Shown one piece after another: positions 8,514-15,826 of a stretch of DNA of 64,000 bases (position 1 is the first letter of the stretch; every line of letters begins with the position of its first letter). The stretch comes from Anaerolineales bacterium UBA2181. Its GTDB lineage: Bacteria; Chloroflexota; Anaerolineae; Promineifilales; UBA4811. The notes under the pieces were generated by a model. That model had not been told where the DNA came from. It did not search any database and was given only the letters and a program-made list of their open reading frames with translations. Position numbers and translations under genes: made by a program. The stretch lies in the NCBI GenBank assembly GCA_002328075.1, contig DCVT01000031.1, positions 310,001 to 374,000 of the forward strand, in the 5' to 3' direction.

Positions 8514-9512
8514 ATGACCGGCTCTTTGGCTCCCCTCTTTAGCGTAGTGATACCCAACTGGAACGGAGCAGAGCACCTGCCGGTCTGTCTGAGTTCGCTG
8601 CGCACCCAGAACCTGACCGGCCTGAGACAGGCCGGCAAGCGCGACGGCCTGGAGGTTATTGTCGTCGACAACGCCTCCGTCGACGGATCGCAAGCGCTGA
8701 TAGCGGCCGATTATCCCGAGGTGCGGCTGATCGAGTTACCGGAGAATTGCGGCTTTACCGGGGCATGCAACGCCGGCCTGCAGGCGGCCGGTGGGGAGTA
8801 TTTGTTGCTGTTGAACAACGATACCGAAGCTGACCCAGATTGGTTGGGCGCAGTAGCGGCCGCCTTTGAGCGGCACCCCGAGACGGGATCGGTGGCCTCC
8901 AAGATGCTGCTCTTTGACCGGCGAGATACCATCCACACGGCCGGGGATTACTACCGGCTGGACGGTGTTCCGGGCAACCGGGGCGTCTGGCAAACCGACG
9001 TCGGGCAGTACAACCGCGAAGAGTATGTCTTTAGCGCCTGTGGTGGTGCGGCCGGTTACCGGCGCACCATGTTGGAGCAGGTGGGCCTGCTGGATCAGGC
9101 CTTTTTCTTTTCGTGCGAGGACCTGGACCTGGGATGGCGCGCGCAACTGGCTGGGTGGCGCTGCGTGTACGCTCCGGATGCGGTCGTTTATCACAAGTTG
9201 CAGGCGACTGGCGGCGGGACGGTTGCCAGCTATTACACCGGCCGCAACACGATCTACCTGATAGCCAAGGACTATCCGGGTTCCCTGCTGCGGCGGTATT
9301 GGCCGGCGGTGGTTCGGGAGCAGTGGCGGCTCAGCGCTCAAGCCCTACGGTCATGGCGAGGCGCTGCTGCCCGTGCCCGGCTCCGCGGCCAATTGGCTGG
9401 ACTGGCCAGTCTCTGGCGCATGCTGCCCGCCCGGCGGAAGGTGATGTCTTCCCGCCGGGTGACCGACGATTACCTGTTGACCGTGCTCACATCGGTTGAC
9501 GGTACCCCTTAG
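8514..9512 (+). CDS. Family 2 glycosyltransferase, rhamnosyltransferase-like
   Basis: A 332 aa GT-A fold glycosyltransferase. Visible motifs are FSVVIPNWNG, VVDNASVDGS, GFTGACNAGL, the nucleotide-sugar/metal motif LLLNNDTEADPDW, and SCEDLDLGWR with its catalytic-base ED. It probably transfers a sugar, perhaps rhamnose given rmlD next door, to a lipid-linked glycan at the inner membrane face. The C-terminal third is basic and amphipathic, which would suit membrane association. The open frame extends to a GTG at 8484, but the ATG at 8514 fits the family N-terminus better. The start remains uncertain because no strong ribosome site is visible. Confidence 0.85.
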   Translation: MTGSLAPLFSVVIPNWNGAEHLPVCLSSLRTQNLTGLRQAGKRDGLEVIVVDNASVDGSQALIAADYPEVRLIELPENCGFTGACNAGLQAAGGEYLLLLNNDTEADPDWLGAVAAAFERHPETGSVASKMLLFDRRDTIHTAGDYYRLDGVPGNRGVWQTDVGQYNREEYVFSACGGAAGYRRTMLEQVGLLDQAFFFSCEDLDLGWRAQLAGWRCVYAPDAVVYHKLQATGGGTVASYYTGRNTIYLIAKDYPGSLLRRYWPAVVREQWRLSAQALRSWRGAAARARLRGQLAGLASLWRMLPARRKVMSSRRVTDDYLLTVLTSVDGTP

Positions 9513-9545
9513 GTTGATATGATTAACCCAAAGGAGTTCTGGGGA

Positions 9546-10319
9546 ATGCCCGGTTGCGCACTAACCTATCCGTTGCTGCTTTCCATAATCATCCCAGCCC
9601 ATAACGAGGAGTACCGGCTTCCCGGCAGCCTCGTAAAAATCGACGAGTTCCTGCGATTGCAGAGCTACCCGTATGAGGTCATCGTGGTTGAAAACGGCAG
9701 TGCCGACGACACGGTGGGGGTGGTGAACCGTTTCGCGGCTGATCACCCGTACGTGCGGCCGATGGTCGTGCAAACCCGAGGCAAGGGGCTGGCAGTTCAG
9801 GCCGGCATGTTGGCTGCCCAGGGTGAGTATCGCTTTATCTGCGATGCGGATCTCTCGATGCCGATTGAAGAGATTGTCAAGTTTCTGCCGGAGTCGCTGG
9901 GTGCCGGCACGGTGCAGGAGCGTTTTGACCTGGCCATTGCCTCACGCGAAGCGCCCGGCGCAGTCCGCTATGGTGAGCCGTGGTACCGCCACCTGATGGG
10001 GCGAATTCTGAACTGGATCATCAAGCTGATGGCGCTGCGCGGTTTTGAGGACACCCAGTGCGGATTCAAGATGTTTCACGCGGCCGCGGCGGAGGACCTT
10101 TTCCGGGTGCAGACGCTGAGCGGGATCGGCTTTGACATCGAACTGCTGTTTGTGGCCAGCAAGCGGGGTTACGCCATTTTGGAGGTCCCGGTCAACTGGT
10201 ATTTCAGCGCCGAGAGCCGAATGCGATTGGTGAAGGATTCTCTGGCGGCCATTGCAGAGATCCTTCAAATCCGTCGCAACTGGCGGGCGGGGGTCTATGA
10301 GCAGGAGGTGGCAGCCTGA
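9546..10319 (+). CDS. GT2 glycosyltransferase of the dolichyl/polyprenyl-phosphate glucosyltransferase type
   Basis: A 257 aa GT2 enzyme resembling ALG5/DPM-type polyprenyl-phosphate sugar transferases. Motifs are LSIIIPAHNEEYRL, VVENGSADDT, the DADLSMP metal motif and GFEDTQCGFKMF. It would charge a polyprenyl phosphate with a hexose for later transfer outside the membrane. No C-terminal membrane segment is visible. The ATG at 9546 is preferred over 9519 because AAAGGAG sits 9 bases before it. The 3' end contains the AGGAGG of the next gene and overlaps its proposed start by 4 bases. Confidence 0.83.
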   Translation: MPGCALTYPLLLSIIIPAHNEEYRLPGSLVKIDEFLRLQSYPYEVIVVENGSADDTVGVVNRFAADHPYVRPMVVQTRGKGLAVQAGMLAAQGEYRFICDADLSMPIEEIVKFLPESLGAGTVQERFDLAIASREAPGAVRYGEPWYRHLMGRILNWIIKLMALRGFEDTQCGFKMFHAAAAEDLFRVQTLSGIGFDIELLFVASKRGYAILEVPVNWYFSAESRMRLVKDSLAAIAEILQIRRNWRAGVYEQEVAA

Positions 10320-10984
10320 TCGACCCAGACCTCAGCCTGGAGCGGGAGGCTTGGTCCGAGGGCTTCCGCCACGTGGTTGGTGTGGACGAGGCTGGCCGGG
10401 GCGCGTGGGCCGGGCCGGTTGCGGCCGCCGCAGTGATGCTGCCGGCGGACCGCCCGGACCTGACCCGACGCCTGGCGGGCGTACGGGACTCCAAGATGCT
10501 CACGCCCAGGCGGAGAGAAACGCTCGTGGAGGTCATACAGCGCGAGGCGATGGCCGTGGGAGTTGCCTTTGTCGGGCCGGAGGTGATTGTGGAGCAGGGA
10601 ATCGCTGCTGCTACCCGCCAGGCGATGATGGACGCCATCGATTCGCTATTGCCGCCTCCAGATTACCTGCTCATTGACTATGTACGATTGCCCCAAACCG
10701 ATGTTCCGCAGCGGAATGTGGTCCGGGGTGACCAGAAGAGCCTGGCGATTGCGGCCGCCTCTATCGTGGCCAAGGTTGCACGAGACCAGGTCATGGCCCG
10801 CTGGGAGCAGGACTTTCCCGGCTATGGTTTTCGGCAGCACAAGGGGTACGGAACCCGGGCTCATCGGGCAGCGCTGGGCCACCTTGGGATGACTCCTTTG
10901 CACCGACGTAACTGGCGACCGATGCTGGCCCTGGGTGAGGTCGGGCGGGACTTGTATCCCCGGGGGTTACTGGAGCAGACGTGA
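10316..10984 (+). CDS. rnhB: Ribonuclease HII, probable CTG start
   Basis: Ribonuclease HII, a cytosolic metal-dependent enzyme that removes ribonucleotides misincorporated in DNA. The first catalytic block VGVDEAGRGAWAGPV supplies Asp and Glu, SKMLTPRRR follows, and the last catalytic region has IDYVRLP and the conserved HKGYGTRAH. The family usually has 15-25 residues before GVDEAGRG. The in-frame stretch upstream of the first GTG (10373) encodes such a segment (LEREAWSEGFRH), and AGGAGG at 10303-10308 lies 7 bases before CTG at 10316. No ATG, GTG or TTG exists between the upstream in-frame stop and 10373. The preferred start is therefore CTG, giving 222 aa; 10373 is the fallback. It sits inside the glycan cluster by coupling only. 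Confidence 0.85.
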   Translation: MIDPDLSLEREAWSEGFRHVVGVDEAGRGAWAGPVAAAAVMLPADRPDLTRRLAGVRDSKMLTPRRRETLVEVIQREAMAVGVAFVGPEVIVEQGIAAATRQAMMDAIDSLLPPPDYLLIDYVRLPQTDVPQRNVVRGDQKSLAIAAASIVAKVARDQVMARWEQDFPGYGFRQHKGYGTRAHRAALGHLGMTPLHRRNWRPMLALGEVGRDLYPRGLLEQT

Positions 10985-12078
10985 TCAAGGTTGCGCTGGT
11001 CCACGATTGGCTGAACCAATACGGGGGAGCAGAACAGGTCCTGGAGGTTCTGAAAACCTTGTATCCCGATGCGCCGATTTTCACCTCCATCTATTGGCCT
11101 GAAGCCTTGCCGGAAGCGTACCGGCATTGGGATATTCGCACGACGTTCATGAATCGTTTGCCGTGGGTCAAGCGGCACCATCAACCGTTCCTCCCGCTCT
11201 ACCCGTTGGCTTTTGACAGCCTGGACCTCTCTCGGTATGACCTCGTGATCAGCAACAAGAGCGGTTTCTGTCACGGGGTGATCACCGGGCCGGAAACACT
11301 GCATATCTGCTACTGCCTGACTCCCACCCGGTACGTGTGGGACCTGGGTCATTACGCAGAGCGCGAAGGGCTTGGCCGGATGACGCGGGCTGCGCTACAG
11401 CCCGTGGTGAGCGGCTTGAGGATCTGGGACCGGTTAGCGGCCGACCGGGTGGACCATTTCATTGCGATATCGAGCACCGTGCAACGGCGAATCGCTCATT
11501 ACTACCGGCGGGATTCGGTGGTCGTCTACCCTCCGGTGGATACCGACCGGTTTTCGCCCGCTGAGAAGGTGGACGATTACTACCTGGTCGTATCCCGGTT
11601 GGTTCCGTACAAGCGGGTCGATCTGGCGGTGGAAGCCCTTAGCCGCCTGGACCGGCCGCTGATGGTGGTGGGGGAGGGACGCGACCGGCGCCGACTCGAG
11701 GCCATGGCCGGCCAGTCGGTCACCTTCACCGGCCGGTTGCCGGACGATGAGGTGGCTCGGCTCATGGCGCGGTGCCGGGCATTCCTGTTTCCCGGTCTGG
11801 ACGATTTTGGCATCTCCCCCGTGCGGGCCATGGCCGCCGGCCGGCCGGTGATTGCCTTTGCCGGCGGCGGCGCACTGGACTATGTACAAGAGGGCACGAC
11901 CGGGCTCTTTTTCCGGGAACCGACCTGGGATTCGTTGGCATCTGCCATCCGGCGGTTCGAGGAGCATAGCTTTGACCCCGGCGTTATCTGCTCCCGCGCC
12001 CAACAATTCAGCCGGGCCGTTTTCGAGGAGCGAATGAGCACCTTGGTGTCTGACATGCTGCAGACTAGCAAACGGTGA
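10981..12078 (+). CDS. Family 4 glycosyltransferase
   Basis: A 365 aa GT-B fold retaining glycosyltransferase (GT4) of the mannosyltransferase type. It opens with HDWLNQYGGAEQVLEVL, a typical acceptor-domain start, and has SRLVPYKRVDLAVEAL and GRLPDDEVARLM in the donor domain. The usual E-x7-E signature (EDFGxxPVEA) reads DDFGISPVRA here, so the first Glu is Asp and the second is Arg, which may alter activity. Its GTG start overlaps the rnhB stop (GTGA), indicating translational coupling. It probably adds a sugar to the repeat unit made by this cluster. Confidence 0.83.
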   Translation: MIKVALVHDWLNQYGGAEQVLEVLKTLYPDAPIFTSIYWPEALPEAYRHWDIRTTFMNRLPWVKRHHQPFLPLYPLAFDSLDLSRYDLVISNKSGFCHGVITGPETLHICYCLTPTRYVWDLGHYAEREGLGRMTRAALQPVVSGLRIWDRLAADRVDHFIAISSTVQRRIAHYYRRDSVVVYPPVDTDRFSPAEKVDDYYLVVSRLVPYKRVDLAVEALSRLDRPLMVVGEGRDRRRLEAMAGQSVTFTGRLPDDEVARLMARCRAFLFPGLDDFGISPVRAMAAGRPVIAFAGGGALDYVQEGTTGLFFREPTWDSLASAIRRFEEHSFDPGVICSRAQQFSRAVFEERMSTLVSDMLQTSKR

Positions 12079-12081
12079 GAT

Positions 12082-12762
12082 ATGGAGCTGTTGAGACTCT
12101 GGGCTGTTGTACGCCGCCGCTGGCAACTGGTCCTGATTCCGTTCGTCGTGGTCCTTGCGTTGGGATTGCTTACCTATCACCGCCCGGCGCCTGCCTATAA
12201 CGTTGGCATCCGTTACAGCGCCGGGCAGCCGCCAGCCGAAGGCAGCGGGGCAGAATACGAGGACGACCGGTATTTCCCCTGGCTGACGTCCGAGTACATT
12301 GTGAACGGTCTGCGGGACTGGGTTACCAGCGGGTCTTTTGCTGAGGCTGTCAGCGAAGAACTGGCCCGGCAGGGTGTTGAGGTATCGCCCGGGGCAGTCC
12401 GGGGCAGTACGGCCGCCGAAAATGTGCGCAGTATCCTGTTGGTCTCGATGACCTACGGCGACCGCGACCTGGTGGAAAAGATGATCAATGCGGCCACCAC
12501 CGTGCTTCAGACCCGGAATGCCGAGGCCTTTCCCCACATGGGCGAGGGCGCCACGGTTGTGGCGTTGGACCGAGCGGTCGTCAATCGGGTGCCGGCCGGG
12601 CTGCGTGCCGCGCTGGACCTACCCTTGAGGCTGGTGCTGGCGGTTGGTGCCGGCCTGGCGCTGGCCTTTCTGGCGGACTATATGGATCCCAGGATCTGGG
12701 GGCGCCGGGAGTTGGAGGAGATGGGATTGGTCGTGCTGGCCGAGATTCCCAGGAGCAGGTGA
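12082..12762 (+). CDS. Wzz-like chain-length/polysaccharide co-polymerase, first copy
   Basis: A 226 aa membrane protein with the polysaccharide co-polymerase plan. A short basic cytoplasmic N-terminus (LLRLWAVVRRRW) is followed by TM1 (about 16-33), an extracytoplasmic domain, TM2 (about 197-215) and a short cytoplasmic end. It lies 3 bases after the GT4 gene and 4 bases before a second Wzz-like gene. Such proteins set glycan chain length and usually partner a BY-kinase, which follows two genes on. The periplasmic domain is small and sequence similarity is topological rather than motif-based. Confidence 0.7.
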   Translation: MELLRLWAVVRRRWQLVLIPFVVVLALGLLTYHRPAPAYNVGIRYSAGQPPAEGSGAEYEDDRYFPWLTSEYIVNGLRDWVTSGSFAEAVSEELARQGVEVSPGAVRGSTAAENVRSILLVSMTYGDRDLVEKMINAATTVLQTRNAEAFPHMGEGATVVALDRAVVNRVPAGLRAALDLPLRLVLAVGAGLALAFLADYMDPRIWGRRELEEMGLVVLAEIPRSR

Positions 12763-12766
12763 AACA

Positions 12767-13633
12767 ATGACTCTACAAGATTATTTTCGCATCATCCGAA
12801 GGCGAGGCTGGATCATCGTGCTGCTGATGGTCATGACGGCCGCGGCTGCGTTCGCGTTCAGCAAGCTGCAAACGCCCGTGTACAAATCGTCGGTGGATAT
12901 CTTGGTGCAGCCGGCGCGGCCCGATTTTGGGCTCGCCCAGACGGCCAAAATCCTGCTGCGAAGCTATGTATCCTATATGAACACTGACAAGCGGGCAGAA
13001 GCGGTGGTCAACGTGCTGGGGCTGGATCGGTTGCCGGCTGAACTCCGCAGCGACGTCACCATCGCCTCCGACGAATCCCGACTGGTGATCCAGCTCACCG
13101 TGGAGGACACCGACGGGGATCTGGCCAATGACATCGCCCAAGCCTGGACGGATCTTTTCGTCCAGTGGCGCAACGCCGAAAACAGCTTGCAGCGGAAGGA
13201 AGACCAGGTGGATGCCATCCAGTTGGATGCTCCGCGCTACAGCTTGGCCCGCCCCAAGTGGAAAGTCAACGTGCTGGCGGGGGCGGTTTTGGGCGCCCTG
13301 ATTGGAGGGGTGATCGTTTTTGTGCTCGAGTGGGTGGAATCGGGCGTCGTGCGTCGACCGGAAGACATCGAGCGCTACCTGGGTTTGCCCTTGCTGGGGT
13401 CTATTCCGGCGCTCAAGATCGATGTCAGCCAACCGCACCCCACGGGCGGTCTCCCCGGCGCGTCTCCAGCTGCATGGCAGCCGGCGACTCATCCATCAGC
13501 GCGGACACCGAACGCTCATCCGTTCAACTCAGCCGTTGCCAAGCCGGGCGGGACGTCACCCGGTCTCCCTCCTGACCAGGAGGGAGTAGGCCCCATTGAA
13601 CCGACGCTCTTGCACCCAAAGGAAGGTGAATGA
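12767..13633 (+). CDS. Wzz/CapA-like polysaccharide co-polymerase with long cytoplasmic tail
   Basis: A 288 aa co-polymerase. It starts TLQDYFRIIRRRGW, the classic Wzz N-terminus, then has TM1 (about 15-33), a periplasmic alpha/beta domain beginning TPVYKSSVDILVQP, and TM2 (about 170-190). TM2 is followed by RRPEDIERYLGLPLLGSIP, the membrane-proximal kinase-docking region of PCP-2a proteins. The last 80 residues are a Pro/Ala-rich tail. ATG 12767 is chosen over the longer frame because it gives the family N-terminus. The stop overlaps the ATG of the BY-kinase-like gene, as expected for a CapA/CapB-type pair. Confidence 0.85.
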   Translation: MTLQDYFRIIRRRGWIIVLLMVMTAAAAFAFSKLQTPVYKSSVDILVQPARPDFGLAQTAKILLRSYVSYMNTDKRAEAVVNVLGLDRLPAELRSDVTIASDESRLVIQLTVEDTDGDLANDIAQAWTDLFVQWRNAENSLQRKEDQVDAIQLDAPRYSLARPKWKVNVLAGAVLGALIGGVIVFVLEWVESGVVRRPEDIERYLGLPLLGSIPALKIDVSQPHPTGGLPGASPAAWQPATHPSARTPNAHPFNSAVAKPGGTSPGLPPDQEGVGPIEPTLLHPKEGE

Positions 13634-14304
13634 TGACAAGCCAGATTCGCGCCAACCTGGTGACGGTTTCCGATCCCCGCTCGCCGGCCGCTGAGGCATA
13701 CCGAACCCTCCGCACCAACCTCTCGTTCTCCAGCCTGGATCATCCCATACGGACCCTGGTGGTGACAACGCCGGCTCCACAGGACAACAAATCCCTCTTT
13801 ATCGCCAACTTGGGGGTGATCATGGCGCAAGGTGGCTACCGCACCTTGCTGGTAGACTCTGACCTGCGTCGGCCCGTTCTTCACGATGTCTTTGGGGCCG
13901 ATAACAGCGTGGGTCTAACCACCATGATGGTCAACGAAGAGGCCTTGAGCAACCCGCCGGTGGTGAGCACCGAGATCGAGAATCTGTGGCTGCTGCCTAC
14001 GGGACCACTCCCTCCCAATCCGGCCGATCTGCTCGGCTCGCGCCGCATGGAAGGCGTCATCGCGCGGTTGGCCGAGGGGGTAGACCTGGTGCTGCTGAAT
14101 GCTCCGCCCGTCATAGCGGTGACCGATGCCACGCTGCTGGGCACCAAGGTAGACGGTCTCTTGCTGGTGATCCGCGCGGGCGTCACGCGGCGCGAGCATG
14201 CGCAGCGGGCCAAGGAGTTGCTGGAAAAGGTGAATGTTCGCATTGTCGGGACCGTGCTGGAAAACGCGCCGCCAGACGCCATGCTGGGCGCGTACTATGG
14301 ATAG
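13630..14304 (+). CDS. BY-kinase-like (CpsD/CapB family) protein with degenerate P-loop
   Basis: A 224 aa protein of the bacterial tyrosine-kinase/MinD-like family that normally autophosphorylates and controls polysaccharide export through the Wzz partner. The family N-terminus SPAAEAYRTLRTNL and Walker A' LLVDSDLRRP are intact. The Walker A site reads APQDNKS: both glycines of GxxxxGK[ST] are gone and only Lys-Ser remain. The Walker B-like segment reads LVLLNAPPV where active kinases have a D before xPP. The C-terminus has only two tyrosines (AYYG). Catalysis may be lost, leaving a structural role. The start is ATG at 13630 or 13633 (tandem); the latter has better spacing from GGAAGG. Confidence 0.82.
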   Translation: MMTSQIRANLVTVSDPRSPAAEAYRTLRTNLSFSSLDHPIRTLVVTTPAPQDNKSLFIANLGVIMAQGGYRTLLVDSDLRRPVLHDVFGADNSVGLTTMMVNEEALSNPPVVSTEIENLWLLPTGPLPPNPADLLGSRRMEGVIARLAEGVDLVLLNAPPVIAVTDATLLGTKVDGLLLVIRAGVTRREHAQRAKELLEKVNVRIVGTVLENAPPDAMLGAYYG

Positions 14305-14332
14305 ATCGACCCGTCCGCCGCACACCGGCGCT

Positions 14333-14361
14333 TTGACAAACCCGACGCGTTATGTTACCAT
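14333..14361 (+). promoter_or_regulatory. Promoter of the trpS T-box leader
   Basis: A perfect TTGACA (14333-14338) lies 17 bases before TACCAT (14356-14361), just downstream of the glycan cluster and just upstream of the T-box structure. Confidence 0.6.
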
Positions 14362-14623
14362 CTACGCCAATCGAGCGAAAAGCAACTGGGAACCGGACTA
14401 GTATCCGCTCGCACGACGGTCAGAGAGCTGCCGGGTGGTGGAAAGGCGGTACGGGCGAGAGCGGTGAATGGACCGGGGAGTTGGCGACGCCAAAGGGAGC
14501 AGCCTGAGTAGCGTCCTCCGGGTTCACCTCCGTTATCTGGGTGAGGGCATTGTCCGCGTTTGCGGGCTGTGCTGATTTGTGAGACTGGCGACGCCCCTTG
14601 TGTGTTTCACAAGGGGTTTTTTT
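14362..14623 (+). promoter_or_regulatory. T-box riboswitch, tRNA-Trp specific, controlling trpS
   Basis: The 5' leader of trpS carries the T-box landmarks in order. An AGTA bulge (14400-14403) is followed by a distal loop with GGTGGTG near 14435. The specifier loop is GTGAATGGACC, whose codon TGG (14469-14471) reads Trp. A conserved CCGTTATC block lies near 14530, then TGGCGACGCC (14586-14595) in the position of the antiterminator bulge, then a terminator hairpin. The bulge sequence TGGC would pair with the GCCA end of tRNA-Trp. Uncharged tRNA-Trp should stabilise the antiterminator and switch on synthetase expression. The specifier matches the gene, which makes this call strong. Confidence 0.88.
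14594..14623 (+). terminator. T-box attenuator terminator
   Basis: A 9-bp stem (CCCCTTGTG 14594-14602 with CACAAGGGG 14608-14616) is followed by seven T (14617-14623). The left arm adjoins the TGGC antiterminator bulge, so terminator and antiterminator would be mutually exclusive. Confidence 0.88.
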
Positions 14624-14722
14624 GTGTGGGCACCCGGAGGTTTCGGGAGGTGCTGCGCGAGGTGTGCTGACCATTGTCTTGGGCCTGACGCCCGGCCCTG
14701 ATGGCGGGAGGGAGAGGAACAG

Positions 14723-15826
14723 ATGACCGAACGAAAGAGAATTCTTACCGGCGACCGGCCGACGGGCAAATTGCACCTGGGTCATTACGTTGGAAGCCTG
14801 GCGAACCGGGTCCAACTGCAGGACACGTACGACTGCTTTTTCATCATTGCCGACCTGCACATGCTGACGACCAGGCCGGCCAAGGAGGATATTGTCGCCT
14901 TGCGAAGCACCATCCGAGAGATGGTGCTGGACTATTTGGCGGTCGGGATCGACGCAACACGGTCGACCATCTACCTGCAATCTGGCGCCCACGCCGTCTA
15001 TGAGATGAATCTCATTTTCGAGATGATGGTGACATTGCCGCGCCTGACCCGGCTACCCAGCATCAAAGAGATGGCGCGAGCCGCCAACATTGACGATGAG
15101 GCCATGCCTTTTGGCCTGGTGGGCTATCCGGTGTTGCAGGCGGCCGATATTCTCATGCCGCGGGCACATCTGGTCCCGGTAGGCAAGGACAACGAGGCCC
15201 ACGTCGAGATCACCCGGGAAATCGCGCGCCGCTTCAACCGGCTGTACGGAGAGGTCTTTCCGGTCCCAGATGCGCTGATTGGCGATGTGCCCACGCTGGT
15301 GGGTACCGATGGTCAGGCCAAGATGTCCAAGAGCCTGAACAACGCCATCTTTCTCTCGGATGACGCCAAGACGGTGACCAAAAAGGTCCGTGGCATGTAC
15401 ACGGATCCCAATCGAATCCGAGCCGATATACCCGGAACGGTGGAGGGAAATCCGGTCTTTAGCTACCATGACGCGTTCAACCCGGACAAGCAGCAAGTGG
15501 AAGCGTTGAAGGAGCGCTACCGAGCTGGGACGGTGGGCGATGTGGAGGTGAAAGAGCACCTGGCAAGCGCGCTCAACCAGTTCCTGGACCCACTGCGCGA
15601 GCGCCGCGCCCACTATGATGCACAACCCGGCCTGGTGGAGGAGATCATATACGACGGCACCCAGCGGGCCAACGCGGTGGCCGATGCAACGCTTCGGCAG
15701 ATGAAGGACGCCATGGGATTGACCGGCGTGTGGAACCGCATCTCGCGCAAAGCACGGGAGCGAAAGCAAAAACAGGCGGACCAGGGCTCACCGGAACAGC
15801 AGGGGCAGGAACTGCCGCCAGGCTGA
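14723..15826 (+). CDS. trpS: Tryptophanyl-tRNA synthetase
   Basis: A 367 aa class Ic aminoacyl-tRNA synthetase that charges tRNA-Trp. It has a HIGH-like GKLHLGHYVG near residues 17-26 and the KMSKS loop in QAKMSKSLNNA near residues 193-203. Other family blocks such as MTLPRLTRLPS, VGKDNEAHVE and the tRNA-binding C-terminus are present. The length is somewhat long because of a Lys/Gln-rich C-terminal extension. GGGAGGGAGAGGA precedes the ATG. Expression is predicted to be T-box controlled. The last 39 bases overlap the end of the convergent minus gene. Confidence 0.97.
   Translation: MTERKRILTGDRPTGKLHLGHYVGSLANRVQLQDTYDCFFIIADLHMLTTRPAKEDIVALRSTIREMVLDYLAVGIDATRSTIYLQSGAHAVYEMNLIFEMMVTLPRLTRLPSIKEMARAANIDDEAMPFGLVGYPVLQAADILMPRAHLVPVGKDNEAHVEITREIARRFNRLYGEVFPVPDALIGDVPTLVGTDGQAKMSKSLNNAIFLSDDAKTVTKKVRGMYTDPNRIRADIPGTVEGNPVFSYHDAFNPDKQQVEALKERYRAGTVGDVEVKEHLASALNQFLDPLRERRAHYDAQPGLVEEIIYDGTQRANAVADATLRQMKDAMGLTGVWNRISRKARERKQKQADQGSPEQQGQELPPG

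Noticed and set aside
7497..8693. 398 aa minus frame opposite rmlD
   Set aside because: Antisense shadow; rmlD has all its motifs on the plus strand.
14400..14630. Possible tRNA gene in the trpS leader
   Set aside because: The helices and conserved elements fit a T-box leader; there is no cloverleaf with a T-psi-C GTTC arm.
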